A stretch of DNA of 44,438 nt from JAJFVC01 sp039698075 (GCA_039698075.1 JBDKTJ010000011.1:1-44438); one strand, 5' to 3'. Shown: positions 25,052-33,720, counted from the first letter of the stretch. Notes: generated from the sequence alone by a model not told the origin. Program-made: numbers and translations.

Positions 25052-25555
25052 ATGGCTGCTGATCCCAACCGACCCGAAGTGTTGTTGTCCATCTCGAACG
25101 AAATCGAGGCCTCGGCCATCGTCAACGCGTTGGCCGATCACGGCATCCGCGCTATGGCCGTCGGCGGCTACATCGCCGGCTTTCGCGCCGAAGCGCCCAG
25201 CAGCGTCGCCGTCATCGTCAGCTTGTCCGACTTCGATCGGGCCAAGCAGGCGCTGGTGGAAATTCAACGCGAGCAAGCCGAGTTCGATTGGTCGCAGGTC
25301 GACGTCATGCAGCGCGCGGAATTGCCCGCCTCGGCCGAGCAAACCGCCGCCGCCTTGCGTTGGCGCGTGGTTCAGCACAACCGCTTCTGGTGGAGCCTCG
25401 AACTGATCGGCATCGCCCTGTGCTTGACGCTTTGGGCATTCACGCGCGAATTGACGCCGCTGTTGGTCTACACGGTCACGGGCCTGACGCTTGTGGGTCT
25501 GTTTCTGTCGTTGGCGCCCTTTGCGGCCCCTTCGCGCCAACCGAGCCAATCGTAG
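25052..25555 (+). CDS. DUF2007 domain protein with two C-terminal membrane helices
   Basis: A 167-residue protein. The N-terminal ~70 residues match DUF2007, a ferredoxin-like fold called putative signal transducing (VLLSISNEIEASAIVNALADHGI ... VIVSLSDFDRAKQALVEI, given here in parts). The C-terminus has two hydrophobic helices (LELIGIALCLTLWAF; LLVYTVTGLTLVGLFLSL). Function unknown. The 3' end overlaps the convergent glycosyltransferase gene by 80 bp. Confidence 0.8.
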   Translation: MAADPNRPEVLLSISNEIEASAIVNALADHGIRAMAVGGYIAGFRAEAPSSVAVIVSLSDFDRAKQALVEIQREQAEFDWSQVDVMQRAELPASAEQTAAALRWRVVQHNRFWWSLELIGIALCLTLWAFTRELTPLLVYTVTGLTLVGLFLSLAPFAAPSRQPSQS

Positions 25556-26792
25556 ACGCCGCTGCCAACGCGAGCCACGGGGTCAACGGGCCTCGCATTC
25601 GCATGTCGGTCCAATACAGCGTGTGCGCCGCGGCAAAGCACGCCGCCAGCAACAGGCCCCAAATCCAAACGCGGCCCATCGCCCCTCGCTTCACGAGCAA
25701 CCCCAGCCCGACGACCGCCAACAGAAGTTCGACGGAATACCACGCGGCCACGCCCCAGCGCGCGGCCCGACGCCGCGCCGATTCGTCGTTCGTCGTGCAA
25801 TGCGGCAGCGGCGACCAGAAACGTCCCATCCGCACGCAACAGGCGTACAAAAACGTGCCCGGCTCGCGGCGAATCGTCCGCCACGCCTCGGAATACGCCA
25901 GGCGATCGGCTTGCCATTCGTCGTTCGGTCGCCGAGCGGCCCAGTCGGCGTTGAACCGATCGGCCCGCCACACGTCGCCCCATCGGCTTTCGCGGAGCCA
26001 CTGGTAAAACTCCGGATTATTGGCCAAAAGCAGCGTAAAACCGCCGTGCGTGGTCGTGACGATCGGACGGCCGAACTCCCGCCCGTTGCGAATCGCCCAA
26101 GGCGACAACGCCGCCAAAAGCCCCAGCAAAAAGAACGCCGCTACGCGAATTTCCTTTGCATCGCGGCGACCGCGCCACAACCACGCCGCCCCCAAAACCG
26201 CCGCCCACGCCAAAAACGTCGGACGGCAAAGCACGGCCAACCCCAACACCACGCCCGTGCCAATCGCCGCGGCCGCGGTCGGTCGCCGATCGAGCCACGT
26301 CAGCGCAAGCAACGCCAGCGCGGCCAACAGCGCCGCCAACGTCTCGGTCATCACCTGGGTCGATTGATTCACCAGGATCGGATCGCAGGCGACCAGCATC
26401 GCCGCCAACCCGGCGGCCCATCGACCCAATCCCCAGCAACGTCCCAATGCAAACACGATCGCCGCGGCGGCCGCGCCCAACGCCACGTGCAAAACGCCCA
26501 CCGCCTCGCGTGTCCGGCAACCGGTCAGCAACAGCGGATACAGCGGCGGACGATACGCCGTCGGCGCGGTTTCACGGCCGAACGTATCGTATTGCACGAG
26601 ATTGTCGGCCAATCGACGATAATCGTCCGGATCGGTCGCCAACGCATTCGGCGCAAGCCACAACGCCCCCGCGCGAATCAACGCGGCCAAAAGAAATACG
26701 AGAAGAACGCCCCTCGACGTCGACCAACGCGGGCAGGCATCGTCGCAGGAACGAACGAAACGACCCATGCCCTTGTTTTCATCCGCGTCCAT
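25476..26792 (-). CDS. GT-C family membrane glycosyltransferase (ArnT/PMT-like)
   Basis: A ~438-residue multi-pass membrane protein with about ten helices. After the first helix the acidic loop TDPDDYRRLADNL fits the GT-C metal/donor site, and YRPPLYPLLL is typical of polyprenyl-phosphate-sugar-dependent transferases. Likely transfers a sugar to an envelope lipid or protein; acceptor unknown. Start is uncertain: ATG 26792 used; TTG 26822 and ATG 26768 are in frame. It follows the TlpA-fusion lipoprotein gene closely and its last 26 codons lie over the DUF2007 gene on the opposite strand. Confidence 0.82.
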   Translation of the reverse strand: MDADENKGMGRFVRSCDDACPRWSTSRGVLLVFLLAALIRAGALWLAPNALATDPDDYRRLADNLVQYDTFGRETAPTAYRPPLYPLLLTGCRTREAVGVLHVALGAAAAAIVFALGRCWGLGRWAAGLAAMLVACDPILVNQSTQVMTETLAALLAALALLALTWLDRRPTAAAAIGTGVVLGLAVLCRPTFLAWAAVLGAAWLWRGRRDAKEIRVAAFFLLGLLAALSPWAIRNGREFGRPIVTTTHGGFTLLLANNPEFYQWLRESRWGDVWRADRFNADWAARRPNDEWQADRLAYSEAWRTIRREPGTFLYACCVRMGRFWSPLPHCTTNDESARRRAARWGVAAWYSVELLLAVVGLGLLVKRGAMGRVWIWGLLLAACFAAAHTLYWTDMRMRGPLTPWLALAAASTIGSVGAKGPQRAPTTETDPQASGP

Positions 26793-26825
26793 CGGCGTTT
26801 TTTTCTTTTCGTCTTTTTTCAAGCG

Positions 26826-29312
26826 CTATTCGATTCTCCACGCTTGAAGCCCTTCCGGCGAGGCGAGAATCAACACCGGCTGGCCGTCGATCACAACCGT
26901 CGCCAGACCGTGCAATTTCACGCCGGAGTTGAACTTATCGAACAGCTTGCCGTCGGCGTCGAGGAAATGGACCGAACCGTCGGGTCCCGGCAAAATCCAT
27001 TGGCCCGCGCCCGAACGCGCAACCTGGCCCGGCACGATCGGCTCGATCGGACTCGGCTGAACGCCGGGCGTCACGACGTAGCGCCACAGCTCCTCGCCCT
27101 TGAGCGAAACGCCGACGGCCAAATTGTCGCCCAGTTGAGGCGAGCTCAGGCCGCACCACGCCATTCGCCCGTCGCGACGCAAATCGGCGGCCGCGATCCA
27201 CCGCAACATGCACCCGGGGATTTTCACTTCGCTCTGCGAACGTCCCTCGGCGTTCAACACGGCCAGCGAGCCGTTGTTGCTGGTGCAATACAAATTGCGG
27301 CGTCCCTTTGCGTCGGGCTCGCCCACCGCCATGCTTGCGGCGTCCAACACCGAACGGTTCGACCAGATCCGACGGCCTTCGAGCGACGCCGCCTGCACGC
27401 CGACCACGCCCCAATAGCTGACGTACAGCTTCAGCCGCCCGTCGCCGTCCAGATCGCCCAATTCGACCGAGGCGATCCCCCGATGCGGATTCTTCAACGC
27501 GTCTTCCGGATAGCTGACCACGTGATTCCAGTTCTCGTCCAACACGTGGCATCGTTGCTGCGACGCAAAAAAGGCCACCGTGTATCGCCGGCCGTCGGCG
27601 CCCACGGCCGACCGCAAATTGGCGATCAACTCCTCTTCCCCGAGATTCATCTTGTGCCGGGCGATCAGCTTGCCGTCCAAGCCCACCTCGGCCACCGACT
27701 TCCACCCGTCGACCACCGCCAATCGCGGCCCGCCCTTTCGATCGGAAATCACCAAAATGTTGCCGGGCGATTTCACCTCGGCCGACTTCCACCATGGCGA
27801 AAGTTTCAGCCGGGTCGGTTCACTGCGTGGGGCCGTTTTCACCTCCGGCAGCCGCTGCGACTCCGCGGCCGGTTCGATCGCCGGCGACTCGCCCGCATAC
27901 GCCCGCTCCAGCATCTCGGCGTATCGCGCCAGTTTTTCTTGATATTCCTTCAGCGGTTTTTCGTAAACGTTCCGGCCGGCCAGCAACTGGTCGATCTTCG
28001 CCGGAAGCTCCTCGGCCAATTTGGGATCGTACCCCATCCGTCCGTCTTGAATCACGCCGTCGGGCCCGAGCACCAGCGTGATCGGCAACGCAAGCGCCGA
28101 CGCCCCCCCAACCTTCAACGCCGACGCCACCGTCTGATCGACGTCGCGAACGATCGGAAGGTGCACCTTCAAATCATCCAAGAATTTGGCCAACGTTTTG
28201 TTCTCGACCTTCGGCAGATCGACGCTGACGGCGTAAAACGCCACTTTCGGATTGTTCTTGAACGGTTCCCGCACCTTGTCCAATTCCGGCAAACTCCGCC
28301 GGCACCATCCGCAATACGTGGCCCAAAAGTCCAACACCGTCACCTTGCCCGCCAACGACTCCAACGTGACCGGCTTGCCGTTCAGATCCGTGAACTTGAG
28401 CGCAGACGCCTTTTTGCCCAATTGTTGCGCGATGTCGGGCGGAACGAAAAACTTCACCGCCTTCGCGCTGGCCGGCGCCTCAAACTCGAACGCCTTCGGA
28501 CCGACGGCCGCGTCTATTCTCGCCCCCGAAAACTCGGCCACCAACGACACGTGATCGACCGGCTGCTGCTCGCGAATCTCACGAAGCAACTCGTCGGTCG
28601 GCATCACCATCCGACGCAACAAAAACGTCTTCTGATCGATCCAAAAAGTCGTGACGCCGTCCTGACGCTTGATCTGCACGCGATAGCAATCGTCTCCCGC
28701 AATTTGACCGGGCTCGGACAACGTCGGCGGATCGGCGTCCTGCAAATAGATCGCGATCGGATCTTCCACCAACAACAGGGCGATCTGCGGCATCGGACCG
28801 CCAAGCCCCTGCATCAGCGCGCCGGCAAGCACCTGATCGGCGAACATCGTCTGCGGGGTCATCTTGGTCGGCGCCGGACGCTCCAACACCTGATCCGGCT
28901 GACCCTCCACCGCCGCAAACAACTTCGTGCCGTCGCAAACCAACACGGCAAATTGCGATTGCATCCGAATCTTGTTCGGACGAACCATCGTCATCGAAAA
29001 CGGCGCCGTCTGGTCGATCACCTTCTCACGACCCGCCTCGGCCAGCAGCCGCACCTCGCCCGCGTCCGCGTAACTGGTCGCCTTCCGATACGTCTCGGCC
29101 ATGCGGTCCAACACCTCGCGGGCCGAAAGTTTCGACGCCGCAGCTCGATCGGTCGGCGCCGCTTTGGCCGACGCAGCGTCTTTCGTCGTTTTCGGCTCCG
29201 ACTTCGGCGTCGCGGCCGGCTTGCATCCCAACGCCAACGCTAGCCCCAGGCAAACGCCGATCCCGAAAAGTCGGCCCCCCATCGTTCTCTTGCGAGAATA
29301 TATTTTCACCAC
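26826..29312 (-). CDS. Lipoprotein fusing LolA-like, TlpA-thioredoxin and repeat domains
   Basis: An 828-residue predicted lipoprotein. The signal ends in a lipobox LALGC. Residues ~60-290 resemble LolA/DUF2092-type proteins (MAETYRKATSYADAGEV; DDCYRVQIKRQDGVTTFWID, shown in parts). A TlpA-like thioredoxin follows with CGWC near residue 331 (WATYCGWCRRSLPEL), then an Ala/Glu-rich helical linker, and a C-terminal half with FG-GAP/VCBS-like blades (LGDLDGDGRLKLYVSYWG). GGAGGA seven bases before GTG 29312 sets the start. I infer a periplasmic redox or sensing role at the outer membrane; the combination is not one I recognise as characterised. Confidence 0.83.
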   Translation of the reverse strand: MVKIYSRKRTMGGRLFGIGVCLGLALALGCKPAATPKSEPKTTKDAASAKAAPTDRAAASKLSAREVLDRMAETYRKATSYADAGEVRLLAEAGREKVIDQTAPFSMTMVRPNKIRMQSQFAVLVCDGTKLFAAVEGQPDQVLERPAPTKMTPQTMFADQVLAGALMQGLGGPMPQIALLLVEDPIAIYLQDADPPTLSEPGQIAGDDCYRVQIKRQDGVTTFWIDQKTFLLRRMVMPTDELLREIREQQPVDHVSLVAEFSGARIDAAVGPKAFEFEAPASAKAVKFFVPPDIAQQLGKKASALKFTDLNGKPVTLESLAGKVTVLDFWATYCGWCRRSLPELDKVREPFKNNPKVAFYAVSVDLPKVENKTLAKFLDDLKVHLPIVRDVDQTVASALKVGGASALALPITLVLGPDGVIQDGRMGYDPKLAEELPAKIDQLLAGRNVYEKPLKEYQEKLARYAEMLERAYAGESPAIEPAAESQRLPEVKTAPRSEPTRLKLSPWWKSAEVKSPGNILVISDRKGGPRLAVVDGWKSVAEVGLDGKLIARHKMNLGEEELIANLRSAVGADGRRYTVAFFASQQRCHVLDENWNHVVSYPEDALKNPHRGIASVELGDLDGDGRLKLYVSYWGVVGVQAASLEGRRIWSNRSVLDAASMAVGEPDAKGRRNLYCTSNNGSLAVLNAEGRSQSEVKIPGCMLRWIAAADLRRDGRMAWCGLSSPQLGDNLAVGVSLKGEELWRYVVTPGVQPSPIEPIVPGQVARSGAGQWILPGPDGSVHFLDADGKLFDKFNSGVKLHGLATVVIDGQPVLILASPEGLQAWRIE

Positions 29313-29480
29313 GAGCGTATCCTCCAAGGATGGTCTATTTCACTCCGAATCCACCCATTATTCGCAAACCCACCGCCGCCGTAAAGCTCGACTTCTTGAC
29401 CACCGACGGAATCGACGAGATAATGAGATTTGGAAGTCGCTGTTGTTTTGCCTAGACACCCTAGCCCGCCAACTTGCACC

Positions 29481-30680
29481 ATGCCCATCTTGCGATACGG
29501 AGTCGATTCACAGATCGAGCTGACCCAATCCGACATTGCGTCGCTGGGCCAACCGCACGGATCGCCGCCGCTGGCCGACTTGGCCTCGGCAACGGCCGCC
29601 GCGCTCGAATCGCCGATCGACTATCCGCCGCTGGCTCGATGCGTCACGCCGACCGATCGGATCGTGTTGCCCCTCGACCACGGCGCACCGGGCGTGGAGC
29701 ACGTGATCGCCGCCACGGTCCGATGTCTGGTCGAGGCCGGCGTCGAGCCCGAGGGCATCACGTTGCTGCAATCGCAGCCCGGCGGCGCCGATCCACGTCG
29801 GCGGATCGAATCGCCCCTGCGTCCTCGCATCGCGCTGCAAACCCACGATCCCGACGATCGCCGGCAGTTGGCCTATCTAGCGGCCAACGAGGCGGGCGAT
29901 CCGATCATGGTCCATCGCCTGCTGCACGAGGCCGACGTCGTGCTGCCGATCGTCTGTCTCCGGGCCGACCCGACGGCCGGCTATTTCGGCATCCACGGCG
30001 CGGTCTTTCCGGCGTTTTCCGACACAAAAACCATCCAGCGTTTTCGCAGTCCGGGCGCGCTCCACGGCGACGGCCAGCGCCGACGCGAGCTGATCGCCGA
30101 GGTGGATCAAGCCGCATGGCTCCTGGGCGTCTATTTCACCATCCAACTAGTGCCGGCCGGCGGCGACGGACTCCTGCATGTCTTGGCCGGCCAAAGTGAA
30201 TCGGTCCGCCGACGCGGACGCGACCTCTACGCCGCGGCGTGGCATTGCGAGTCGCCCGTTCAGGCCGATCTGGTCGTGGCCGCCATCGAGGGCGACGCCC
30301 GCCAACAAACTTGGGAAAACCTCGCCCGAGCCCTGCAAACGGCCGACGCCTTGGCCGACGAGGACGGCGCCATCGCCCTGTGCAGCGAGTTGATCGAGCC
30401 GCCCGGCCCCGCGCTGCAACATCTGGCCTGCAAGTGTTCGCACGACTCGCCGCATCACGCGCACAAGGAACGATCCGCCGATGCGCTGCCCGCCGCGTTG
30501 CTGGCCAACGTCCTGAAACGACGCCAAGTCTATCTGCTCAGCCGGCTCGACGCCTCGGTGGTCGAGGATTTGAACATCGTCCCGCTGGCCGACGCGGACG
30601 AATTGGGCCGGCTCGCCCAACAACATCGGTCGTGCGTGTTGTTGTCAAACGCCCCGTATGTTTCGGTGGTGCATGTCTGA
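29481..30680 (+). CDS. LarA-like (DUF2088) protein lacking usual catalytic residues
   Basis: A 399-residue protein with LarA (nickel-pincer lactate racemase) architecture: N-terminal DRIVLPLDHGAPG in place of the usual DHTRP motif, a Rossmann-like half, and ADPTAGYFGIHGAVFPAFSDTKTI where LarA has PHxxAGFSGGxK. By eye the catalytic His and the cofactor-bound Lys are replaced by Asp and Gly. It is therefore probably not a normal racemase; it could use another chemistry or be a binding protein. No LarB, LarC or LarE is nearby. ATG 29481 begins the conserved region. The end overlaps the next gene by 8 bp. Confidence 0.75.
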   Translation: MPILRYGVDSQIELTQSDIASLGQPHGSPPLADLASATAAALESPIDYPPLARCVTPTDRIVLPLDHGAPGVEHVIAATVRCLVEAGVEPEGITLLQSQPGGADPRRRIESPLRPRIALQTHDPDDRRQLAYLAANEAGDPIMVHRLLHEADVVLPIVCLRADPTAGYFGIHGAVFPAFSDTKTIQRFRSPGALHGDGQRRRELIAEVDQAAWLLGVYFTIQLVPAGGDGLLHVLAGQSESVRRRGRDLYAAAWHCESPVQADLVVAAIEGDARQQTWENLARALQTADALADEDGAIALCSELIEPPGPALQHLACKCSHDSPHHAHKERSADALPAALLANVLKRRQVYLLSRLDASVVEDLNIVPLADADELGRLAQQHRSCVLLSNAPYVSVVHV

Positions 30681-31371
30681 CCCAGCCGCTCGAATCGCCG
30701 ACAACGTGGCTCGCGTGCGATCGCACATTGCGGAGGCCGCCGCCCGAGCCGGCCGCTCGCCCGACGAAATCACCTTGGTGGCCGTAACCAAATACGTGTC
30801 CGCCGAAACGGTCCGCCCGCTGGTCGCCGCCGGCTGTTTGGAATTGGGCGAAAGCCGCCCTCAAAAACTCTGGGACAAAGCCGCGTCGCTGGCCGACCTG
30901 CCCATCCGCTGGCACATGATCGGCCACCTGCAACGCAACAAAGTCCCCAAAACCCTGCCGCTGGTCGCGTTGATCCACTCGATCGACAGCCCGCGTCTGT
31001 TGGCCGAAATCGACGAGCAAGCCGACCAGCCCGTCCGCGCGCTGTTGGAGGTCAACATCTCGGGCGAGGCGGCCAAGCATGGTTTTACGCCCGAAGCGTT
31101 GGAGCGATTTCTGCCCGAGTTAGCCAACTGCCGCCACGTGCAAATTCGCGGTCTGATGGGCATGGCCGCGCTCGAAGGCGGACCCGACCACACCCGACGC
31201 GATTTCGCCGCGCTGCGGCAACTGCGCGATCGGCTGCGACCCCAATGTCCGCCGGGCGTCGCGCTCGACGAGCTTTCGATGGGCATGAGCGGCGATTTCG
31301 AGATCGCCATCGAAGAAGGCGCCACGCTAGTCCGCGTCGGCTCGGCCCTGTTTGAAGACGTCCTGCCGTAG
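30673..31371 (+). CDS. yggS: PLP homeostasis protein, YggS/PLPBP family
   Basis: A 232-residue PLP-binding protein without known enzyme activity, involved in vitamin B6 and amino-acid homeostasis. The PLP lysine is Lys40 in VAVTKYV. Other signatures are present: GESRPQKLWDK, WHMIGHLQRNKV, MGMAALEG, LSMGMSGDFEIAIEEGATLVRVG (last part conserved throughout the family). ATG 30673 lies inside the end of the preceding gene, so the two are coupled. Confidence 0.94.
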   Translation: MSDPAARIADNVARVRSHIAEAAARAGRSPDEITLVAVTKYVSAETVRPLVAAGCLELGESRPQKLWDKAASLADLPIRWHMIGHLQRNKVPKTLPLVALIHSIDSPRLLAEIDEQADQPVRALLEVNISGEAAKHGFTPEALERFLPELANCRHVQIRGLMGMAALEGGPDHTRRDFAALRQLRDRLRPQCPPGVALDELSMGMSGDFEIAIEEGATLVRVGSALFEDVLP

Positions 31372-31393
31372 ATTTAATCTTTCGTTGCGTTCT

Positions 31394-31501
31394 GTGTAAG
31401 AAAGAGGAAAAATGGGAAAATGGAAAAAGGGAAAATAGAAACAAAATAAAACAACTTTTGTCTTTTCCTTTCCCCCCCTTTCCCCTTTTCCCTTCTTACA
31501 C
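31394..31501. terminator. Long imperfect G/A-C/T hairpin between convergent genes
   Basis: GTGTAAGAA (31394-31402) pairs exactly with TTCTTACAC (31493-31501), and the DNA between is G/A-rich on the left (GGGAAAA, GGAAAA units) and C/T-rich on the right, so imperfect pairing continues for about 40 bp per arm. It lies between yggS (ends 31371) and a minus-strand gene (ends 31540), fitting a bidirectional terminator or a repeat element. Confidence 0.5.
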
Positions 31502-31539
31502 TGACCGTTCCCCCGGCCAAAACGTTTTTTTCCGAAGCG

Positions 31540-31800
31540 TCACGCGATCTTTCGAGCCAAGATCAACTCCCGCAACGGCGTCGGCATGGCGATCGTCGCC
31601 GCCTCGGGCTCGCGTCGCAAGGTGTCGAGCGTCTGCTCCAACTGCTCCTCCGGCCCAAGATCGAGGTCGAGAAAGAACAGCTTTTGGCCCTTCAACTCGC
31701 AGCCGCCCCCGCCGTTGCCGGCCAGACACTCCTGGCGAATCGTGTAGCCGAGCCGCGAGACAAGATCCAGAGCCTGGTCGAGCGTCTCTACCGTTTGCAT
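31540..31800 (-). CDS. Small conserved hypothetical protein
   Basis: An 86-residue soluble protein with no domain I can name. It begins MQTVETLDQALDLVSRLGY, contains a Gly/Cys segment (GNGGGGCELKG), then a strand-like LFFLDLDLGPEEQLEQTL, and ends LRELILARKIA. The ordered composition, the TATAAT 42 bp upstream of the start and its isolation between hairpin and promoter make it a credible gene. Role unknown. Confidence 0.65.
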   Translation of the reverse strand: MQTVETLDQALDLVSRLGYTIRQECLAGNGGGGCELKGQKLFFLDLDLGPEEQLEQTLDTLRREPEAATIAMPTPLRELILARKIA

Positions 31801-31841
31801 CCCAGCTTCTCCAGTTCGCCGGCTTTCCTAGCCACGCGGAG

Positions 31842-31847
31842 ATTATA
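31842..31847 (-). promoter_or_regulatory. -10 element for the 86-residue protein gene
   Basis: A perfect TATAAT on the minus strand, 42 bases before the start at 31800. No -35 or TGN extension was recognised. Confidence 0.35.
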
Positions 31848-32039
31848 GCCGGTTGCACTTCAGTTGGCGAGCCGAGTTCGTCGATATCGCAACCGAGGTA
31901 AGTTCTTTCAGGAACGATAGTTAAGACACGTCGTCTCGGGAAGATCCAAAGAACGCTCATACTAGAGCAACCAGGCTGACGCGGCGATTTACGTAACACT
32001 GCGACCCTGAGCAATATCAGCAACCGTGGAGTACTTGTC

Positions 32040-32873
32040 GTGACACACAATGCCGCCGACGAAACGATCTCTCTTCAGCAACAGGTGGAACTTCTCAAGC
32101 AGCAGCTTGCCCAGTCCCAACGATTGACGGCCCTTGGCGAACTGGTGGGCACGACGACCCATGAGTTCAACAACGTACTGATGACCATTCTCAATTACGC
32201 CAAGATGGGTTCGCGTCACAAAGACGCCCCCACCCGGGACAAGTGTTTTGAGAAGATTTTGGCCTCGGCCAACCGTGCGGCCACGATCACCAACACCGTG
32301 CTGGGCATGGCCCGCAACCGTTCGAGCGGCCAAGAACCGACCGATCTGGCCAAGTTGCTCGACAACACGCTGCTGTTGCTCGAACGCGAAATGAACAAAT
32401 ATCGCGTCGTCGTCGAAAAGCAATACCAGCAAGTCCCGCTGGCCATGGTCAACGGCAACCAGATCCAACAGGTGTTGCTCAACCTCTTGATCAACGCCCG
32501 CCAGGCGATGGCCAACGGCGGACGACTTTGGATCAAGCTGCTCAACGACACCCAAAACGACATGATCGACCTGGTGGTCCGCGACAGCGGATGCGGCATC
32601 CCGGCCGACAAACTGCCCAAAATCTTCGAGTCGTTCTACACGACGAAAAAGGGTCCCGACGCCAGCGGCAAGGGCGGCACAGGCCTGGGCCTTTCGATGT
32701 GCCGCGACATCATCGAAGCCCACCACGGACGCATTCGCGTCGACAGTTCCATCGGCAAAGGCACCGCCTTCACCTTGAAACTGCCCGTCGCCAAAGCCGC
32801 TCCGAAACCGATCGCCCCGATCGTCGCGCCGGTCACGATGCCGGTCCAACACGCTTCGATGACCACGACCTGA
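32040..32873 (+). CDS. Soluble orphan histidine kinase
   Basis: A 277-residue cytoplasmic kinase with no sensor domain or membrane helix. After a short coiled coil (LQQQVELLKQQLAQSQ), the H-box is GTTTHEFNNVL with predicted phospho-acceptor His41; the N-box NLLINARQAM, G1 DSGCGIP and G2 GGTGLGLS follow. The C-terminal 25 residues are Pro/Ala-rich. The H-box sequence is of the NtrB/HPK4-like type. It starts at GTG 32040 with GGAG about nine bases upstream. No response regulator is adjacent; the single-domain regulator at 1285-1731 is one possible partner but 30 kb away. Confidence 0.9.
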   Translation: MTHNAADETISLQQQVELLKQQLAQSQRLTALGELVGTTTHEFNNVLMTILNYAKMGSRHKDAPTRDKCFEKILASANRAATITNTVLGMARNRSSGQEPTDLAKLLDNTLLLLEREMNKYRVVVEKQYQQVPLAMVNGNQIQQVLLNLLINARQAMANGGRLWIKLLNDTQNDMIDLVVRDSGCGIPADKLPKIFESFYTTKKGPDASGKGGTGLGLSMCRDIIEAHHGRIRVDSSIGKGTAFTLKLPVAKAAPKPIAPIVAPVTMPVQHASMTTT

Positions 32874-32879
32874 TCGGGC

Positions 32880-33668
32880 TTACTCCGCCGGCGCCAAGGC
32901 CAACTGCCGCAGCGATTCCAACATCGCCAGCACGTCGTCCCGCGCGATTTCGGACCAGCCCAACACCTTGTGGCTCAGAATCGCCAGCTTCAGCAACTCG
33001 AAACCTTCCTGCAAGTCGGGCGGCAACGCCGGCAGCGACTCGAACGGACGCACCGGCGACGTCGCATCGGCCACGGACGTCGGGCTCTCCGACATCGCGG
33101 CGTCGCTGGACTCGTCCGACGAAGCGTATTCCGACTCGTCGTCCGTCGAATCGTCGGCGTCGTGCACCTCGCCGAACGTTTCGGTGATCGCCTCGGGCAG
33201 CGAAGCCTCGGCGTCCGACCCGGTGTCTTCATCCCACGGCACGTCGTCCGCGGACTCGCCGGCGACCTGCTCGGCGGGATCGCCGCCGTTGGCTTCCCAA
33301 CGCTGCCGGCGCATCTCGGCGACCGACCACCCGCTTTCGACCGCGCCTTGCAGATACATTTCGGCGTCGGCCCAATCGACCGCCGCGTGAAAATGGCTCC
33401 AAAAAAGCCCGCGATACTGGTCGTGCACCGCGCCGAACCGTTCAAAAACCCTGCGCAGCCGCCCAACGTGCTGAGGCGTGACGTTGCCCACCTGACGACT
33501 CCAGACCTCGTCCGTCCAATCGCCGGCCGGCGAGTCGGATTTTTTCAGCGACTCACGCCACTCGAAAATAATCCGGCCCTTTTCCCAGTTCGTCGTGCTG
33601 ACCAACCGATTCCAACGACCGACGTACTCCACCGAGGCTTCATTCAACGTGACGGCTTGTTCTTCCAT
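32880..33668 (-). CDS. Conserved protein with acidic central linker
   Basis: A 262-residue soluble protein I do not recognise. The N-terminal ~130 residues are helical and Trp-rich (YVGRWNRLVSTTNWEKGRIIFEW; SGWSVAEMRRQRWEANGG, both in parts). Residues ~135-205 are an Asp/Glu/Ser-rich disordered linker. The C-terminal ~45 residues are helical (DLQEGFELLKLAILSHKVLGW). The N-terminal part superficially resembles ParB/HTH-like helical bundles, but I cannot confirm it. GGAAG lies nine bases before ATG 33668, with an extended -10 upstream. It converges with the histidine kinase gene, 6 bp apart. Confidence 0.75.
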   Translation of the reverse strand: MEEQAVTLNEASVEYVGRWNRLVSTTNWEKGRIIFEWRESLKKSDSPAGDWTDEVWSRQVGNVTPQHVGRLRRVFERFGAVHDQYRGLFWSHFHAAVDWADAEMYLQGAVESGWSVAEMRRQRWEANGGDPAEQVAGESADDVPWDEDTGSDAEASLPEAITETFGEVHDADDSTDDESEYASSDESSDAAMSESPTSVADATSPVRPFESLPALPPDLQEGFELLKLAILSHKVLGWSEIARDDVLAMLESLRQLALAPAE

Positions 33669-33711
33669 GGGCAGAAACTTCCTTCCTAGGCCAATAAGGG
33701 ACAGGCTGTTA

Positions 33712-33720
33712 TTGTATCAC
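33712..33720 (-). promoter_or_regulatory. Extended -10 promoter for the acidic-linker protein
   Basis: On the minus strand this reads TGATACAAT, another TGN-extended -10, 44 bases before ATG 33668. Only a weak -35 (ATGAGG) is 17 bp upstream. Confidence 0.45.

Noticed and set aside
25491..29243. A 1250-codon open frame on the plus strand
   Set aside because: It lies antisense to the glycosyltransferase and TlpA-fusion genes, which have clear motifs. Its product is Arg/Gln/His/Pro-rich with no domain, as expected of a shadow frame in GC-rich DNA.
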